DNA from: Zygaena filipendulae
Taxonomy: Eukaryota; Arthropoda; Insecta; Lepidoptera; Zygaenidae
NCBI GenBank assembly: GCA_907165275.2
Contig: OU015679.1
Coordinates: forward strand, 1,550,001 to 1,614,000
Direction of reading: 5' to 3'
DNA length: 64,000 nt
Every line of letters begins with the position of its first letter. Position 1 is the stretch's first letter. A program made the position numbers and the translations under genes. This document shows positions 30,790 through 42,068 of the stretch, piece after piece. Below the pieces are notes generated by a model, which was given only the letters and a program-made list of their open reading frames with translations, did no database searches and had not been told where the DNA came from.

Positions 30790-33682
30790 TGTGACGACCC
30801 ATAAGGTCCTACAAAATTTTTTTGGTTATAATTAAAAAACTTAAATAATTGTTAAAGTATAGAAGATAATAAAATACACCTATAAAATTACATTTATAAG
30901 TTTATATAAGTTTATATAAGTTTATTCAACAGATAACCTCAAAGTAAACTAGAACATGACTGGGGTCTCCTTTTAAGTATAACAATACCTGTGTTAGGAG
31001 ACCCCGCTCTTCTATAGCTAACTACAATTATATTTAACAGTAGGTATCCTCCTTGTTCAATGTGTGTGTTTGTGTGTGTGTGTGTGTTTGCGCGCGTGCA
31101 TGTGCGAATGTGCACATTTAAAACATATTAGAGGATATTGCGGTTCAAATAACATCGAAAACAAGTTTTAGTACGTTTATCAATAATAACTCCTAAACTA
31201 AAGAAGTTAGGACAAAATATTATATGAAGGAAAGTGCTTATATTAGGGAATTCTAAATGTATGTTAAGTTTCAAGAGTATAGGATCAAGTTGGAAAACAC
31301 GAATCCCCGCCTCAGGCGTCTCTGTGAACGCACCGCCAGTATCCACGAGCCGTATATCTACGGGGAATACGGAGGTAAAAAATGTCCTGACGACAAAAGT
31401 CTGTTGGGAAAGTAAATTGATAATAGTGTAATAATAAACGAATGCGCTGGGGACGGAACGTCTAAGGGACAATAAATATAATATTATTGCACATTTATCA
31501 AACATAAAATTTATTTTCTCATACAAATTTTTTAATAAATAATATACATGCAAAGTACGTCGTGGTCGAGCGGTCTGCGCGCAGAACGATTTATCGGTTT
31601 GTGCAAGGATTCGTACACGCGACCTGAAAGTTTCGTCATTACGCATTGTGTCCTGATTGCGTTGTGCAGAGGCGAGCATGCGCGATTGTGATACTTGGTG
31701 GTCGCATGAAAGCGTATGTGGGCCGATGTGCTTCGTGAACGAGATGCTTTGAGTGGAATATTTGTATTGATTTTATCATTACAAAAGACGGTTCGTTATG
31801 AATAGTCTTGTTGAGCGAGCGATAGCGCAGAGTGGTTTAATGTTTTTGTGCGAAGGTCTGTCAGTGCACTTGACGTCCGTTAGGATATCTCGAGCGTAGA
31901 CCTAAAAACATTAGTCACGAGGAAGGATCTTCAAATCACAGTACCAAATAGGCTCGAAGCAAACGGAACTCTAATCTTGAACGGTTGGACATCGCACGTC
32001 GCGAGCGTATGATGGCGTAGATGGGTAAAAATCCGCGCCTTGAGTCATCTGCGCCGTGACGAGTTTCGTTGTGCGCCTTGTACCTTACCTTGAATAACAA
32101 CGCCTTCCGTGTTATACAATCTACATATCACCGATGCGGCTGACTGGAGATGCCGGCCCTCTCCTACACCAGGGAAGGGTTGTTCGCTCTTCTTTCTGTT
32201 TTACCTTTCTTTTTATTACAAATATTATCGATGGGCCAATGCGCTCTGTGGCTCGATTGCTGGCTGCGGAGACAGACTGGAGCTACTGTGACTCGCAACC
32301 ACATGTATGCTTACGTAGGTCCCTGCGCTTTGCGATCGAGACCGTTGTGCAGAGGCTGGGGGATCGGCTGTTGGCGACCTCGTCGCTGACGCTAGATTCT
32401 CGGCAACCTTTGTGTTTTTCAACACGATGTGCTTGCCAATGTTCTGATGTGGCAAAACGAGTTAGATGCCCGAGTGGGTTCACAGGGGAGAGAGAGCCAT
32501 TCAACTCTACAGCTACGGCTAGGCTACGGCCTCACTGCTTGCAGTATGACAGAGAGTTCATCAGCTGAAGTTCCAGGTTCCAGGGAGAGATTGGTCTCCG
32601 ATAACACACACATACAATTTTGGATCACTGTGCTGGGGTTTGGTTTGTGGTGGTCCCACCCAACCCTGGTCTTCGGGCTGGCACATATTCAAGGGCTCAC
32701 CATGGCTCCAACGCGGCGGACTGGGGACGTACAGTCTCCTCACTGGATTCCTGAAACGGACGCTGGTGAATGATCTTAGATGTAACCATCTAGAATGATC
32801 CTCTACCTTGTGAAACAGGTTGGGGGAGGTGACGAAGGCATTGTGCTGGATGGTCATCACCGTGGAATAGCGCAGGAGGGGCTATACCACCTTCTGGCGA
32901 ATACTTATGTATTAACTGGAAGCCTTACCTTCGGTTTGACGTCGGGATTGGTTGCAGTGCCAACAATCATTTCACGTAGTACTTGAGGTTCCTGTGGCCA
33001 ATGCTTGCGTCTTGCTGAGGGGACAAAATCTGGTCGACCTTGGAATAGAATCGTCTGGGTGGTTTATTATATATATTTATGCGTCCTGGCAATGTCTGAG
33101 CCATCTGAGCCAGGAATGGTAGCTTTTGACGAGATGTTGACCGGGGTTAAACCGACAAACACAACCTAAAACAAACTGTAGAGATAGCCAAACATTAGGG
33201 TCAGGATTATTCAACCTTAGCCTACAAGCCAATAGATTAGGTCGTCAATATAAACTAATGATTTAGGCCGGTAAACAAACTAATAAAATAGAACATCGAT
33301 ATAATGTTAGGGAGGCAGGTCGTCACAAACAAACTAACAAAACTAGATCATCCACATAAATAAACTAAAAGTAGATCATCCACATAGATGAATTAAAAAT
33401 AGATCATCCACCTAAAGTTAGGAAAGAGGTCACACGAAAGCAATAAAAATAGGGATTCGTCCGTGTACTAGTCTAAACTTTAGAATCTTAGCTATAAACT
33501 TAACCAAAACTAAAAACTATGATGCAAATACTAAGACGATAGTTCAATCTCAACCTAAAAGAATCATAGGTAACTGCACACAACGAAATTAGAGTCCTAA
33601 CCACTAGACAATCAGGCCAAATTAGAGATTATCGTAGTAAGAAGTAGATCGGAGAAAGTCGCGCGAGGGGGGGTAAGTTACA
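30790..33682 (+). repeat. Family-B solo LTR, copy B1
   Basis: 2893 bp from TGTGACGACCC to GTAAGTTACA, flanked by CGGT at 30786-30789 and 33683-33686. It splits the gag of provirus 2. It shares with family A a colinear core including 'gacgtccgttaggatatc', 'aaaatccgcgccttgagt', 'ccttccgtgttat' and 'gcggctgactggagatgc'. It carries a private insertion at 30897-31113. Small open frames inside are not supported as genes. Confidence 0.92.
30897..31113 (-). mobile_element. Small insertion in LTR B1, candidate LINE 3' end
   Basis: Copies B2 and B3 lack this ~217-bp block, and ACATTTA repeats on both sides (30890-30896, 31114-31120). On the minus strand it has a (CA)n tract and a 10-bp stem GGGGTCTCCT/AGGAGACCCC. 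Next come AATAAA and three ACTTATATAA-like units at the end. That order resembles a processed 3' end of a retroposon. The family is not identified. Confidence 0.55.
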
Positions 33683-34414
33683 CGGTCTTAAACCCGTATT
33701 TGGATTTTGCATAAACGGTGACTTCTGTTTTTCTGGTGGTATACCAAATTTAAAACTAGGTGGTTGATTATGTAAAATTGGCTTAGGTTGAAAAGGCTTA
33801 GAATTGAACTGTGGAAAATTAAACTTTTGGAAGGTGTTAGGACGATGAGCGTATCGTGACATAAACTGACTACGCATAGAGTACAGAGTGCTAAAATTAA
33901 CTTCGTCCATAACTATGGCTAAAGCTTCCTCCGGCGTAGAGGGTGAATGTAGTCTGACCGAATTGACAAGATGTTCGGGTAAATTGAACATGAAAACTTT
34001 GAGTGCTGTGTCGTTAAAAATTATAATTTTACTTGCTTTAATCTGGGGGTCTTGAATTTGATTTACTTTTGAAATTAATACAGAGCGAACGGACTGTATC
34101 CTATGACAAAAGTCAAGATAACTTTCGTTTTGGCGTATTTGCAATGATTCTAACTCAATAGCTATGCATGATTCATTCCTTGGGTCTCCGAAGTGTCTTA
34201 TGAGTAATTCCTTAAGGTCAGTCCAAGTTTTAACATCTTCCCGCTCGCTAAGCAAAGCGGCGGCATCACCTGTTAGTCGGCTCGTCAATGTATGCATTAG
34301 ATAGATATTTTGCGCTTCATTACCCGCATATCGGGCAATTATGTATTCACATTTGCGCAAATATAAATTTAAGTGTCTTTTATCGCCGTCAAACAAGGGA
34401 ATTAATTTAATCAT
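33683..34414 (-). pseudogene. gag: Provirus 2 gag, N-terminal part, split by LTR-B
   Basis: From ATG 34414 about 240 codons of Ty3/gypsy Gag read through 'SRLTGDAAALLSERED', 'FGDPRNESCIAIELESLQ' and 'YLDFCHRIQSVRS', ending in 'PNTGLRP' at the insertion point. The C-terminal 'GYRPQ' repeats resume beyond the solo LTR at 30785. The Gag matches provirus 1 in order and motif but is clearly diverged, so the two proviruses are different subfamilies. An upstream ATG in the leader is out of frame, so a small N-terminal change is possible. Confidence 0.85.
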
Positions 34415-34658
34415 TTCATTGGGTTGTTGATGCGGTAGACATTTCGAACAATATTACAAAATTATTACGATAAATACAAAAAAATTAATTATATTCACTA
34501 TAAAATTATGTTCCTATATATTACTTAAATTCTTATTTTATGATTAATTCATTTACTACACTTTACTTTACTAAATTTTATTTCACGTTGTATATAAAAA
34601 AAAAATTATTTTATTTCACCTTGTATATCAAAAATTAAAAAAAAAAACTTAAAAACTT
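34415..34658 (-). other. Provirus 2 leader next to gag
   Basis: AT-rich leader with A/T runs. It ends at AACTT (34654-34658), one target copy of the BEL insertion; the leader continues at 41444. Confidence 0.7.
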
Positions 34659-34884
34659 TGTTGCGGCTGCGCCTTGTAGCAATAGTAACACACGTTGGCC
34701 ATTGCTCATAATCACGTACAGGCGTTTAATTGATATGTAACATACATGTAATATTTTTATTCATTACCCACATAACCATCAGGTGCATTAGTTGTCCTTG
34801 TCATTTCTATAATTAATTCAAGTAAACGAGTTATACAAAAACATTTTGGGTTTAATTGTAAGCCCCAGAGTGTCGGCGAAGACA
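34659..34884 (+). repeat. 5' LTR of the BEL/Pao element
   Basis: 226 bp, TGTTGCGGCT to GAAGACA. It is followed by TTTAATGGTGGCCCATGG, the likely primer binding region (34885-34905). Confidence 0.95.
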
Positions 34885-34905
34885 TTTAATGGTGGCCCAT
34901 GGGGG

Positions 34906-35924
34906 GAAACCAAATTCAACGAAAATAGCTAAACATCAAAATTCAACAAAATTCATCGCAAAATTTAATAAGGATCAAGGAGTTCAAGCTATCAGTGCTA
35001 CGAATTATTCGGACAGTGACGTAGCAAAAACATCACTCCGTGTGTTCGCGGCCGCCTAAAAAATAAGTGTCCTCCCTTCCGTCCTACCAATCACCTTTAC
35101 AAATCCCAGTACTATTTATTCCCGTCCAAGTTAACTGTCATTATATTTCAATATTTTTACCATAATAAATCTAAATTCAAATTTACATTTTTAATAGCTA
35201 ATTAGCTAAAGTTAGTTGGCTGTTTCCAAACATTCAACTAAGTACAAGGTAGGTACAACCAACCTTCGTTTAACCTTACTCATATCATAAGTGTAAAATC
35301 CAATACCTACCTCTGCCCATCTCATTGTGGCGTAAATGTAATTAGTTAATTTTAAGCAAAATATCATTCAGATACAAACGTGATACTAACTCACGCTTCG
35401 TATCGCCTAGCTAGGGGTAGGCAGAGGTATCAATTAGTCAGAGACTCAGAGCAAACTGTCTATGTCAATACATCTCCTTTTTTAATAAAATAAACTTGAT
35501 ATTAGATAACAAAATAGATTGAAAAAGATTTAACTGATTTTAACCTAATTATTGTAAGTATTTTAAATTCACAATTCGTTCATGTTTGTTTACAAATAAA
35601 TTCGATAAAATATAAAATAAAATAAAGGTAAAAAGGCCTATATGTATTAATAGTCGAATATTTTATGGTTGTGTTTTATTGTGTACCTACCAATTTATTA
35701 TTCTCGTATGACCTTGCGTAGGTACCATTGCAGCGCCCGGTCTGCAGTTGGTAAGTTAGGTATAGGAACTTTGTGTCAACATCGCAGACGCATCGACTGC
35801 GGCTTGCCTCCCGGCGACGCCTGGGCGTGGAGTATAATATTTGGTTTACTCATTTATTATCAATATATTTTTATAATTGCAATACTGGTTTTTAATAATT
35901 GAATAAAACTACTTGTTTGGCAAA
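34906..35924 (+). other. BEL/Pao leader
   Basis: About 1 kb between the primer region and the gag ATG, AT-rich, with no convincing frame. Such leaders usually hold packaging signals; none can be assigned here. Confidence 0.6.
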
Positions 35925-38195
35925 ATGACCGATAAGGGATCTAGTGCGTTAGCCTCTTCACAAGCTTCTAGTACTGCTCGCAATCGTTTAAAGGAGCTAA
36001 TTGTCAAGCGCAGTTCTATAAAGGGGCAAATAACAAAATTTAAAAATTATTTAGCTCAAATAAAGAGTCAAGATCATCTGTCTAATATTGAATTGGTAGA
36101 ATTAAATCTTAAAATCACAAAATTCGAAGGGTTATCAGCAAAGTTCGATAACATACAAAGCGAGATTGAAGTTTTAAATTCAGAAGATATTGACTCTGAA
36201 ATTGATGAACGTGACGAAATAGAACACGACATTATTATTAACATTGCCACGGCAAAAACATTAGTAGATTCACACACCGATAATTCTAAAGATCAATCAG
36301 TTTGTTCGCACGATCATCATCATCAAGAGTTAGGATTTAAATTGCCACAAATACAAATAGCGAAATTCGACGGCGTATACTTTCGTTGGTTGGAGTTCCG
36401 TGACACTTTTGAAAACCTAATTCATAACAACGATCGCATCTCACCTATCCATAAGTTTCATTATCTTAATTCATACCTAGAGGGGGATGCGGCTCGTCTA
36501 ATTTCTAATTTAGAGGTGTCATCAGCGAACTATCCAGAAGCCTGGAAAATTATTTGTGAACGGTACAACAATAAGAGGACGCTAATAAATCATCATCTTA
36601 AATCTTTATTCAGCATACAGCCTCTTGTACGCGAATCTGACAGATCGTTAAGGTTTTTAGTGGACCACGTTACGAAGAATTTACGGGCACTAGCGAGTCT
36701 GGACCAACCGACAGATAAGTGGGACATATTATTAATATACATGTTATCGAACAAATTAGACAATCAAACATTAATTAAGTGGGAAGAATATCGAAATGCT
36801 TTGGATGAAATTCCAACTCTAAATCAATTTCACAAGTTTTTAAATGAGCGTGCTGACGTCTTAGAGGCGTTATATCGCAACAAAAATGATAGTGGGGTTT
36901 CTAAAAACATACCCACTACTTCTCAAACACTATCACACAATAACAAATACAACAACACACAATTTAAGGTTCAAAACACAAATTACAAAAAATCAAACAA
37001 TTATCAAAACTCAAATCAAACTAATCGTAGTTTATACACCAAATCATTCATTATTACAAATCAAAATTCAAACAAATATTTATGTATCATTTGCAACGAA
37101 AATCACAGAATATACGACTGTCCTGTATTTAAATCCAAGAGCATAGAAGACAGATTAGTAGACGTTTCTAAGTACAGATTGTGCGCTAATTGCTTAAGAC
37201 AGGGGCACCCTTCGAACAGCTGCCAGTTGGGACCTTGTCGTGAATGTAAACAACGCCACAATAGTTTACTGCACAATCCTACTGCACAAACTAACAGTAA
37301 CGCCGCATTACAACAAACTGAAACGTTAGTAAACTTTTCTAATCAGACAAGCGTTCAGGGATTATTATCTACAGCATTAATCGAGGTATCTAATCCTATC
37401 ACTAATCAATCTGAAAGAGTTCGCGCTCTCTTGGACTGCGGCAGCCAGTCGTCATTCATCAGCAAAGCTCTGAAAGAAAAACTTTCGCTAAATTCACAAT
37501 CAATTGAAGCTATAAAGGTTATCGGTATTGGCAATAACTGTGCAAATAGCGTCATCGAAACGTGTAATGCGCGACTAAGTTCAATAAACAGTCCGTACAA
37601 TATCACACTGACATGTTTTGTGTTAGACGAATTAACTAGCAACATTCCTAGAACGACCATAAACATACAAAACTTCAATATACCTCCTAATTTACCACTG
37701 GCCGATCCTAAGTTTTACCAGCCGGCGTCCATCGATATTTTGATTGGGGCAGATGTCTTCTGGGAGATTTTAGGCAATGAAACAATATGTTTAGGCTCCG
37801 GTGGTCCTAAATTGAGGAAATCTCAATTGGGGTGGTTAATCTCAGGTCCCGTGCAAGTAAAGGGTACTACTACTCATAACAAAATTCATTGCAATCATAG
37901 TATAATTAAGGAACAAAATGATATCGACAAATTCATTACAAAATTCTGGGAAATCGAGGAGCTTCCTAAAAGGCCCATTCTCAGCCAAATCGAAAAAACA
38001 TGCGAGGAACACTTTATAAAAAATACGTCTCGCCTAAATACAGGTAGATTCTGCGTCAGACTACCATTAATTGATTCTCCAGATTGTCTTGGAGATTCCT
38101 ATAAACTTGCCAAAATAAGACTTCTTAATTTGGAACGACGGTTCCGTCGAAATCTATCTTTAAAATCTGACTACGCTAAATTCATTAATGAGTAG
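35925..38195 (+). CDS. BEL/Pao gag, protease and start of RT (ends at a frameshift)
   Basis: From ATG 35925 the frame reads about 756 codons. It begins with a Ser/Ala-rich N-terminus and a charged coiled-coil-like region. A Gag domain follows (DUF1759 type, 'KLPQIQIAKFDG' through 'SYLEGDAARLI'), then an Asn/Gln-rich linker. Zinc knuckles come next ('CIICNENHRIYDCP', 'CANCLRQGHPSNSC', 'CRECKQRHNSLLH'). The aspartic protease active site reads 'LLDCGSQSSF', with Cys in the middle of the usual triad. The conserved BEL block 'LGWLISGPV' and the start of the reverse transcriptase follow. It ends at TAG 38193-38195, where homology continues in the next frame, so the stop is a one-base shift rather than a natural end. 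Confidence 0.9.
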   Translation: MTDKGSSALASSQASSTARNRLKELIVKRSSIKGQITKFKNYLAQIKSQDHLSNIELVELNLKITKFEGLSAKFDNIQSEIEVLNSEDIDSEIDERDEIEHDIIINIATAKTLVDSHTDNSKDQSVCSHDHHHQELGFKLPQIQIAKFDGVYFRWLEFRDTFENLIHNNDRISPIHKFHYLNSYLEGDAARLISNLEVSSANYPEAWKIICERYNNKRTLINHHLKSLFSIQPLVRESDRSLRFLVDHVTKNLRALASLDQPTDKWDILLIYMLSNKLDNQTLIKWEEYRNALDEIPTLNQFHKFLNERADVLEALYRNKNDSGVSKNIPTTSQTLSHNNKYNNTQFKVQNTNYKKSNNYQNSNQTNRSLYTKSFIITNQNSNKYLCIICNENHRIYDCPVFKSKSIEDRLVDVSKYRLCANCLRQGHPSNSCQLGPCRECKQRHNSLLHNPTAQTNSNAALQQTETLVNFSNQTSVQGLLSTALIEVSNPITNQSERVRALLDCGSQSSFISKALKEKLSLNSQSIEAIKVIGIGNNCANSVIETCNARLSSINSPYNITLTCFVLDELTSNIPRTTINIQNFNIPPNLPLADPKFYQPASIDILIGADVFWEILGNETICLGSGGPKLRKSQLGWLISGPVQVKGTTTHNKIHCNHSIIKEQNDIDKFITKFWEIEELPKRPILSQIEKTCEEHFIKNTSRLNTGRFCVRLPLIDSPDCLGDSYKLAKIRLLNLERRFRRNLSLKSDYAKFINE

Positions 38196-41185
38196 GGCAT
38201 CTTTCAGAGTCAGATATTACTCAACCAATAAATTCATATTTTTTATGTCACCATGCAGTGTTGAAGGAAGAAAGCGAATCCACCAAGCTCCGGGTGGTGT
38301 TCGATGGTTCTGCTCCGTCCTCTTCCGGTTTTGCGCTTAATGACATTTTAATAGTCGGTCCAAACATGCAGGACTCGCTCTTCTCCATTTTAATAAGAAG
38401 TAGACAGTATAAATACGTTTTATGTGGTGATATAGAAAAAATGTATCGCCAGGTGCAGGTACACGAAGACGATCGCCATCTGCAAATGATTTTATGGAGA
38501 AGAGATGAGAATGAACCGATAAAATCATTGCGTCTAAATACTCTCACTTGCGGCACCGCAAGCGCTAGCTATTTGAGTACGCGATGCCTTTGGCAGCTCG
38601 GTGAGGAGCAGAATGATGAACTCATTAAAACTATAATCAAAAGAGATTTTTACGTTGATGATCTTATTACGGGTTGTAATGACGAAAAAAAATTGAAATA
38701 TATTCAAAATTCAGTCAAAAATGCGTTAAGTAGCGGTTGTTTCAATTTGAGAAAATTCAAAAGTAATTCTTCGATTATTTTAGATCAAACCGATTCAAAT
38801 ACACAAGACAATTTGACAATTAGCGAATCATCCAGCACCCTTGGGCTTGGATGGAGACCTTCTAGTGATAGTCTAAATTTTCCATTAAAAGACAGTTCAA
38901 TTCATGACAAATTTACCAAGCGAAGTATTTTATCAAGTTCATTTAAAATTTTCGATCCACTCGGATTACTTAGTCCTTGTATCATACAACCAAAAATGAT
39001 GATGCAACGCTTGTGGAAGGCGAAACTGGAATGGGATGAACCTGTTCCACCACAGATCCAAAATGAATGGGAAAGGTTTTCTAGAAACTTGCAATATATT
39101 AAAAACTTAGAGGTTCCACGACCAGTGCTTTGCGACAATCCCGAGACCATAGAAATGCATTCTTTCAGTGACGCTTCACAAAACGCATACGGAGCATGCA
39201 TTTACATGAGATCTATAGACGCTAACAATCAAATAACAGTTAATTTATTGTGTTCCAAATCTAAAGTTGCTCCAATAAAACAAATGACTATTCCAAGACT
39301 AGAGCTTTGTGCCGCTCTCCTTGCTACGAGACTCTGTATAAGTGTTTTAGACTCGCTACGATACAAACCTACACGTATCTTCCACTGGTGCGATTCTAGC
39401 ATTGTACTTGCATGGATAAATAATGACGTTTCTAAATTAAAATCCTTTGTTGCTAACCGCATATACGAAATTCAGGAAAAGACCTCAGCATCGTCATGGC
39501 GCTACGTTAACACTACGGTCAACCCTGCTGATTTAATATCTAGGGGCGTTGATGCAGGTCGGCTGGTATCAATGAAACTATGGTGGTCTGGTCCACAGTT
39601 TTTAGCTGAAGACGAGACAAAATGGCCTAAATTAAATGACAATACAATGTCTACAGACTTACTTGAAATTAAATCGAACCATGTAGTCGTCTCGGCATCA
39701 ATTATTGATTTTGAAAGATATTCTAAATTTAATAGACTCGTCAGATCCGTTGCATACGTCCGACGCTTTATACACAATTTAAAAAACCCTAAAATTAAAA
39801 ATGTAAACAATTTATCATTGCAAGAGTTGGACGAATCTTTTGCACAGCTTTGTATCATAGCTCAAAAACAATCTTTTCCTGTCGAATATGATTTGCTATA
39901 TAAAAATAAACCACTAAAGACTAAATCTAAAATTTTGGCACTATCTCCATTCATGGATAAAAATAAAGTAGTGAGGGTAGGCGGTCGAATAAGCACGTCA
40001 AATTACGCTTATGACAAAAAACATCAAATACTGTTACTTTCAACACACCACTTTACAAAACTTTATTTTGAAAACATACACATGCAAAATATGCATGCAG
40101 GTCCACAATTATTGCTAGCCACCGTCAGAGAAGCAGTGTGGCCCGTTGGTGGTAGACATTTGGCTAGGCGCACAGTCAATAAGTGCGTCGTATGTAGACG
40201 TGTTAGTGGCAATACTCTTCGCCCCAAAATGGGTGAGCTACCAGCCCAACGAGTAACACCTGGTTTTCCATTTCTGTCGGTTGGAGTAGACTTCGCTGGT
40301 CCTTTCTATATATTGAACCGTAAAGGTCGCGGCAGTAGATTGATCAAGTGTTACTTATGCTTATTTGTTTGTCTACGCTACAAGTGCGTCCACCTGGAAG
40401 CTGTAACCGACCTGACAAAAGACGCGTTTCTTATGACCCTTCGACGGTTTATAGCTCGTAGAGGTAAGCCAGCGGAGGTATTCTGCGACAACGGCCGCAA
40501 TTTCGTTGCCGCGGCCAGAGAGATTAGGGACTTTCTAAAACGTAATGAAGAATCTTTAAGTCACTTTGCCAATCAAGAAAAATTTAAATTTCATTTCTCA
40601 CCAGCTTATGCTCCACACTTTGGGGGTATCTGGGAGGCCGGCGTCAAGTCCGCTAAGTATCATGCAAAACGTGTGATTGGAAACAGCCATCTAACTTTTG
40701 AAGAAATTTTAACGTTATTTGCTCAAATAGAGGCGATATTAAACAGTCGCCCACTATGCCCATTATCTTCCTCTCCTAACGATTTCCATTTCCTATCTCC
40801 AGGACACTTTCTCATTGGGAGGCCGTTGACTGCACTACCGGCGCCCAATCTGCAAGACTGCAATGAAGTCAATCTTCGTAGATATGAAAGACTCGACAAA
40901 ATTCGTCAACATTTTTGGAATCGATGGCAGAAGGAGTACATATCCGAGCTCCAACAAAGAACCAAATGGAAGACCAACCACGCAAAATTGAATATTGGAG
41001 ACTTAGTTCTGCTGCAAGAGGAGTATGTACCGCCATTATGCTGGCGCTTGGGACGAGTCTCTCGTCTATTCCCAGGACCAGATGGCATATCACGAGTTGC
41101 TGACGTCATCACAACGAAAGGGTGCACACGGCGTCCTCTAGTTCGTCTCTGCCCTCTTCCAACAGATGAAGAAGTTCGTGGTTGA
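38195..41185 (+). CDS. BEL/Pao reverse transcriptase, RNase H and integrase (shifted frame)
   Basis: The frame resumes at 38195 with no start codon of its own. Reverse transcriptase: 'LRVVFDGSAPSSSG', 'CGDIEKMYRQV', 'TCGTASASYLS' and catalytic 'FYVDDLITG'. RNase H: 'SFSDASQNAYGACIY', 'IPRLELCAALLATRL' and 'CDSSIVLAWI'. Integrase: 'RVGGRI', a zinc finger with 'MHAGPQLL' and 'CVVCRR', then Asp in 'GVDFAGPF', Asp in 'FCDNGRNF' and Glu in 'GGIWEAGVK'. The C-terminal DUF5641-type tail ('RWQKEYISELQQRTKW', 'RPLVRLCPLP') ends at 41185. All catalytic positions I can judge are present. The only visible defect is the shift at its junction with the upstream frame. Confidence 0.92.
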   Translation, partial: GHLSESDITQPINSYFLCHHAVLKEESESTKLRVVFDGSAPSSSGFALNDILIVGPNMQDSLFSILIRSRQYKYVLCGDIEKMYRQVQVHEDDRHLQMILWRRDENEPIKSLRLNTLTCGTASASYLSTRCLWQLGEEQNDELIKTIIKRDFYVDDLITGCNDEKKLKYIQNSVKNALSSGCFNLRKFKSNSSIILDQTDSNTQDNLTISESSSTLGLGWRPSSDSLNFPLKDSSIHDKFTKRSILSSSFKIFDPLGLLSPCIIQPKMMMQRLWKAKLEWDEPVPPQIQNEWERFSRNLQYIKNLEVPRPVLCDNPETIEMHSFSDASQNAYGACIYMRSIDANNQITVNLLCSKSKVAPIKQMTIPRLELCAALLATRLCISVLDSLRYKPTRIFHWCDSSIVLAWINNDVSKLKSFVANRIYEIQEKTSASSWRYVNTTVNPADLISRGVDAGRLVSMKLWWSGPQFLAEDETKWPKLNDNTMSTDLLEIKSNHVVVSASIIDFERYSKFNRLVRSVAYVRRFIHNLKNPKIKNVNNLSLQELDESFAQLCIIAQKQSFPVEYDLLYKNKPLKTKSKILALSPFMDKNKVVRVGGRISTSNYAYDKKHQILLLSTHHFTKLYFENIHMQNMHAGPQLLLATVREAVWPVGGRHLARRTVNKCVVCRRVSGNTLRPKMGELPAQRVTPGFPFLSVGVDFAGPFYILNRKGRGSRLIKCYLCLFVCLRYKCVHLEAVTDLTKDAFLMTLRRFIARRGKPAEVFCDNGRNFVAAAREIRDFLKRNEESLSHFANQEKFKFHFSPAYAPHFGGIWEAGVKSAKYHAKRVIGNSHLTFEEILTLFAQIEAILNSRPLCPLSSSPNDFHFLSPGHFLIGRPLTALPAPNLQDCNEVNLRRYERLDKIRQHFWNRWQKEYISELQQRTKWKTNHAKLNIGDLVLLQEEYVPPLCWRLGRVSRLFPGPDGISRVADVITTKGCTRRPLVRLCPLPTDEEVRG

Positions 41186-41212
41186 AAGCTTCCTTTCAAC
41201 GAGGCGGGAAGA

Positions 41213-41438
41213 TGTTGCGGCTGCGCCTTGTAGCAATAGTAACACACGTTGGCCATTGCTCATAATCACGTACAGGCGTTTAATTGATATGTAACATACA
41301 TGTAATATTTTTATTCATTACCCACATAACCATCAGGTGCATTAGTTGTCCTTGTCATTTCTATAATTAATTCAAGTAAACGAGTTATACAAAAACATTT
41401 TGGGTTTAATTGTAAGCCCCAGAGTGTCGGCGAAGACA
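41213..41438 (+). repeat. 3' LTR of the BEL/Pao element
   Basis: 226 bp, read as identical to the 5' LTR. Confidence 0.95.
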
Positions 41439-41443
41439 AACTT

Positions 41444-41758
41444 TTATAATTTTATCTCTTAAATTTACTTATACTACACTGGTATACAGAGTTTTATGTA
41501 AGCCAGACAACGTAATATTGGAAGAAGTCCAATTCCAATCATAACAATGATAAACCACTGGGAACACTGGGCAGGAAGGTGAAAAGTTAATTGTACTCAC
41601 CAGCCAGCCACTCGCATCCCGGTGTTGTTCTTCACTCCACTGTTGTTGACGAATTTATTTGGTTCGTGGATAATCCCGCGCGCGCGTCGCGTGAACACGA
41701 TAATAGTTAGAGTTGGATAACTAATTAGATCGCGACAAACGACGGGCAGCTACGCGAT
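41444..41758 (-). other. Provirus 2 leader next to the primer site
   Basis: Continuation of the leader interrupted at 34658. On the minus strand it contains GTGAGTAC near 41594-41601, a plausible env splice donor at the same relative place as in provirus 1. Confidence 0.65.
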
Positions 41759-41776
41759 TATCCTACCGGCTGCGCC
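41759..41776 (-). promoter_or_regulatory. Primer binding site of provirus 2
   Basis: The minus strand reads GGCGCAGCCGGTAGGATA directly after the LTR end CTTGACT. Confidence 0.85.
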
Positions 41777-42068
41777 AGTCAAGTTTTGGGAGCGACAAAA
41801 CTATTTTTTAAAAACTAAAAATAAAAGATTCAGTTAAGCGCAGAAGTGCATGCTCTTTACTCTGAGGCTGAATACAGACTAACTTAATACAAGTTGCAAA
41901 TTAAATCATTATTTTAATTCTAGATACTTAATAATTCTAAGAATATAAACAGGGAATGCAGCGCAGGTGCACTTCCTCTGAATTAGCTGACGGTGCGCTT
42001 GCGTGTGGGAGCCGTCAAGTACTTAGGTGTTTATTGTTACTATCCGCTCTTGAGCGCATTGCATAACG
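41777..42068 (-). repeat. 5' LTR of provirus 2
   Basis: 292 bp, matching 26708-26999 with only scattered substitutions, such as tctgctc/tccgctc. It abuts the ATCT target copy at 42069. Confidence 0.92.

Larger units (their letters stand above)
34659..41438 (+). mobile_element. Nearly intact BEL/Pao LTR retrotransposon
   Basis: 6780 bp flanked by AACTT at 34654-34658 and 41439-41443, the 5-bp duplication typical of BEL/Pao. The two 226-bp LTRs are identical by reading (TGTTGCGG...GAAGACA), so the insertion is very recent. The gag-pol polyprotein is complete apart from one frameshift near 38193. The polypurine tract GAGGCGGGAAGA (41201-41212) abuts the 3' LTR. It is the youngest element visible in the window. 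Confidence 0.95.
26708..42068 (-). mobile_element. Env-bearing Ty3/gypsy provirus 2, pol-deleted and twice invaded
   Basis: Flanked by ATCT at 26704-26707 and 42069-42072. The left arm near 18101 shows the intact empty site. Minus-strand order: 5' LTR (41777-42068), primer site, leader (split by a BEL element), gag (split by a solo LTR-B), integrase, env, 3' LTR (26708-26999). Without the two later insertions it is about 5.7 kb, short for the family because protease, RT and RNase H are deleted. LTRs are 292 bp each and nearly identical. Confidence 0.93.

Noticed and set aside
31063..31100. TG-rich microsatellite as a possible Z-DNA or CRISPR-like signal
   Set aside because: A plain (TG)n tract within a small insertion; no spaced repeats.
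32134..32568. Open frames of 79-144 codons inside LTR B copies
   Set aside because: Repeated in B1 and B2 because the LTR is repeated; no domain, and B3 lacks much of the region.
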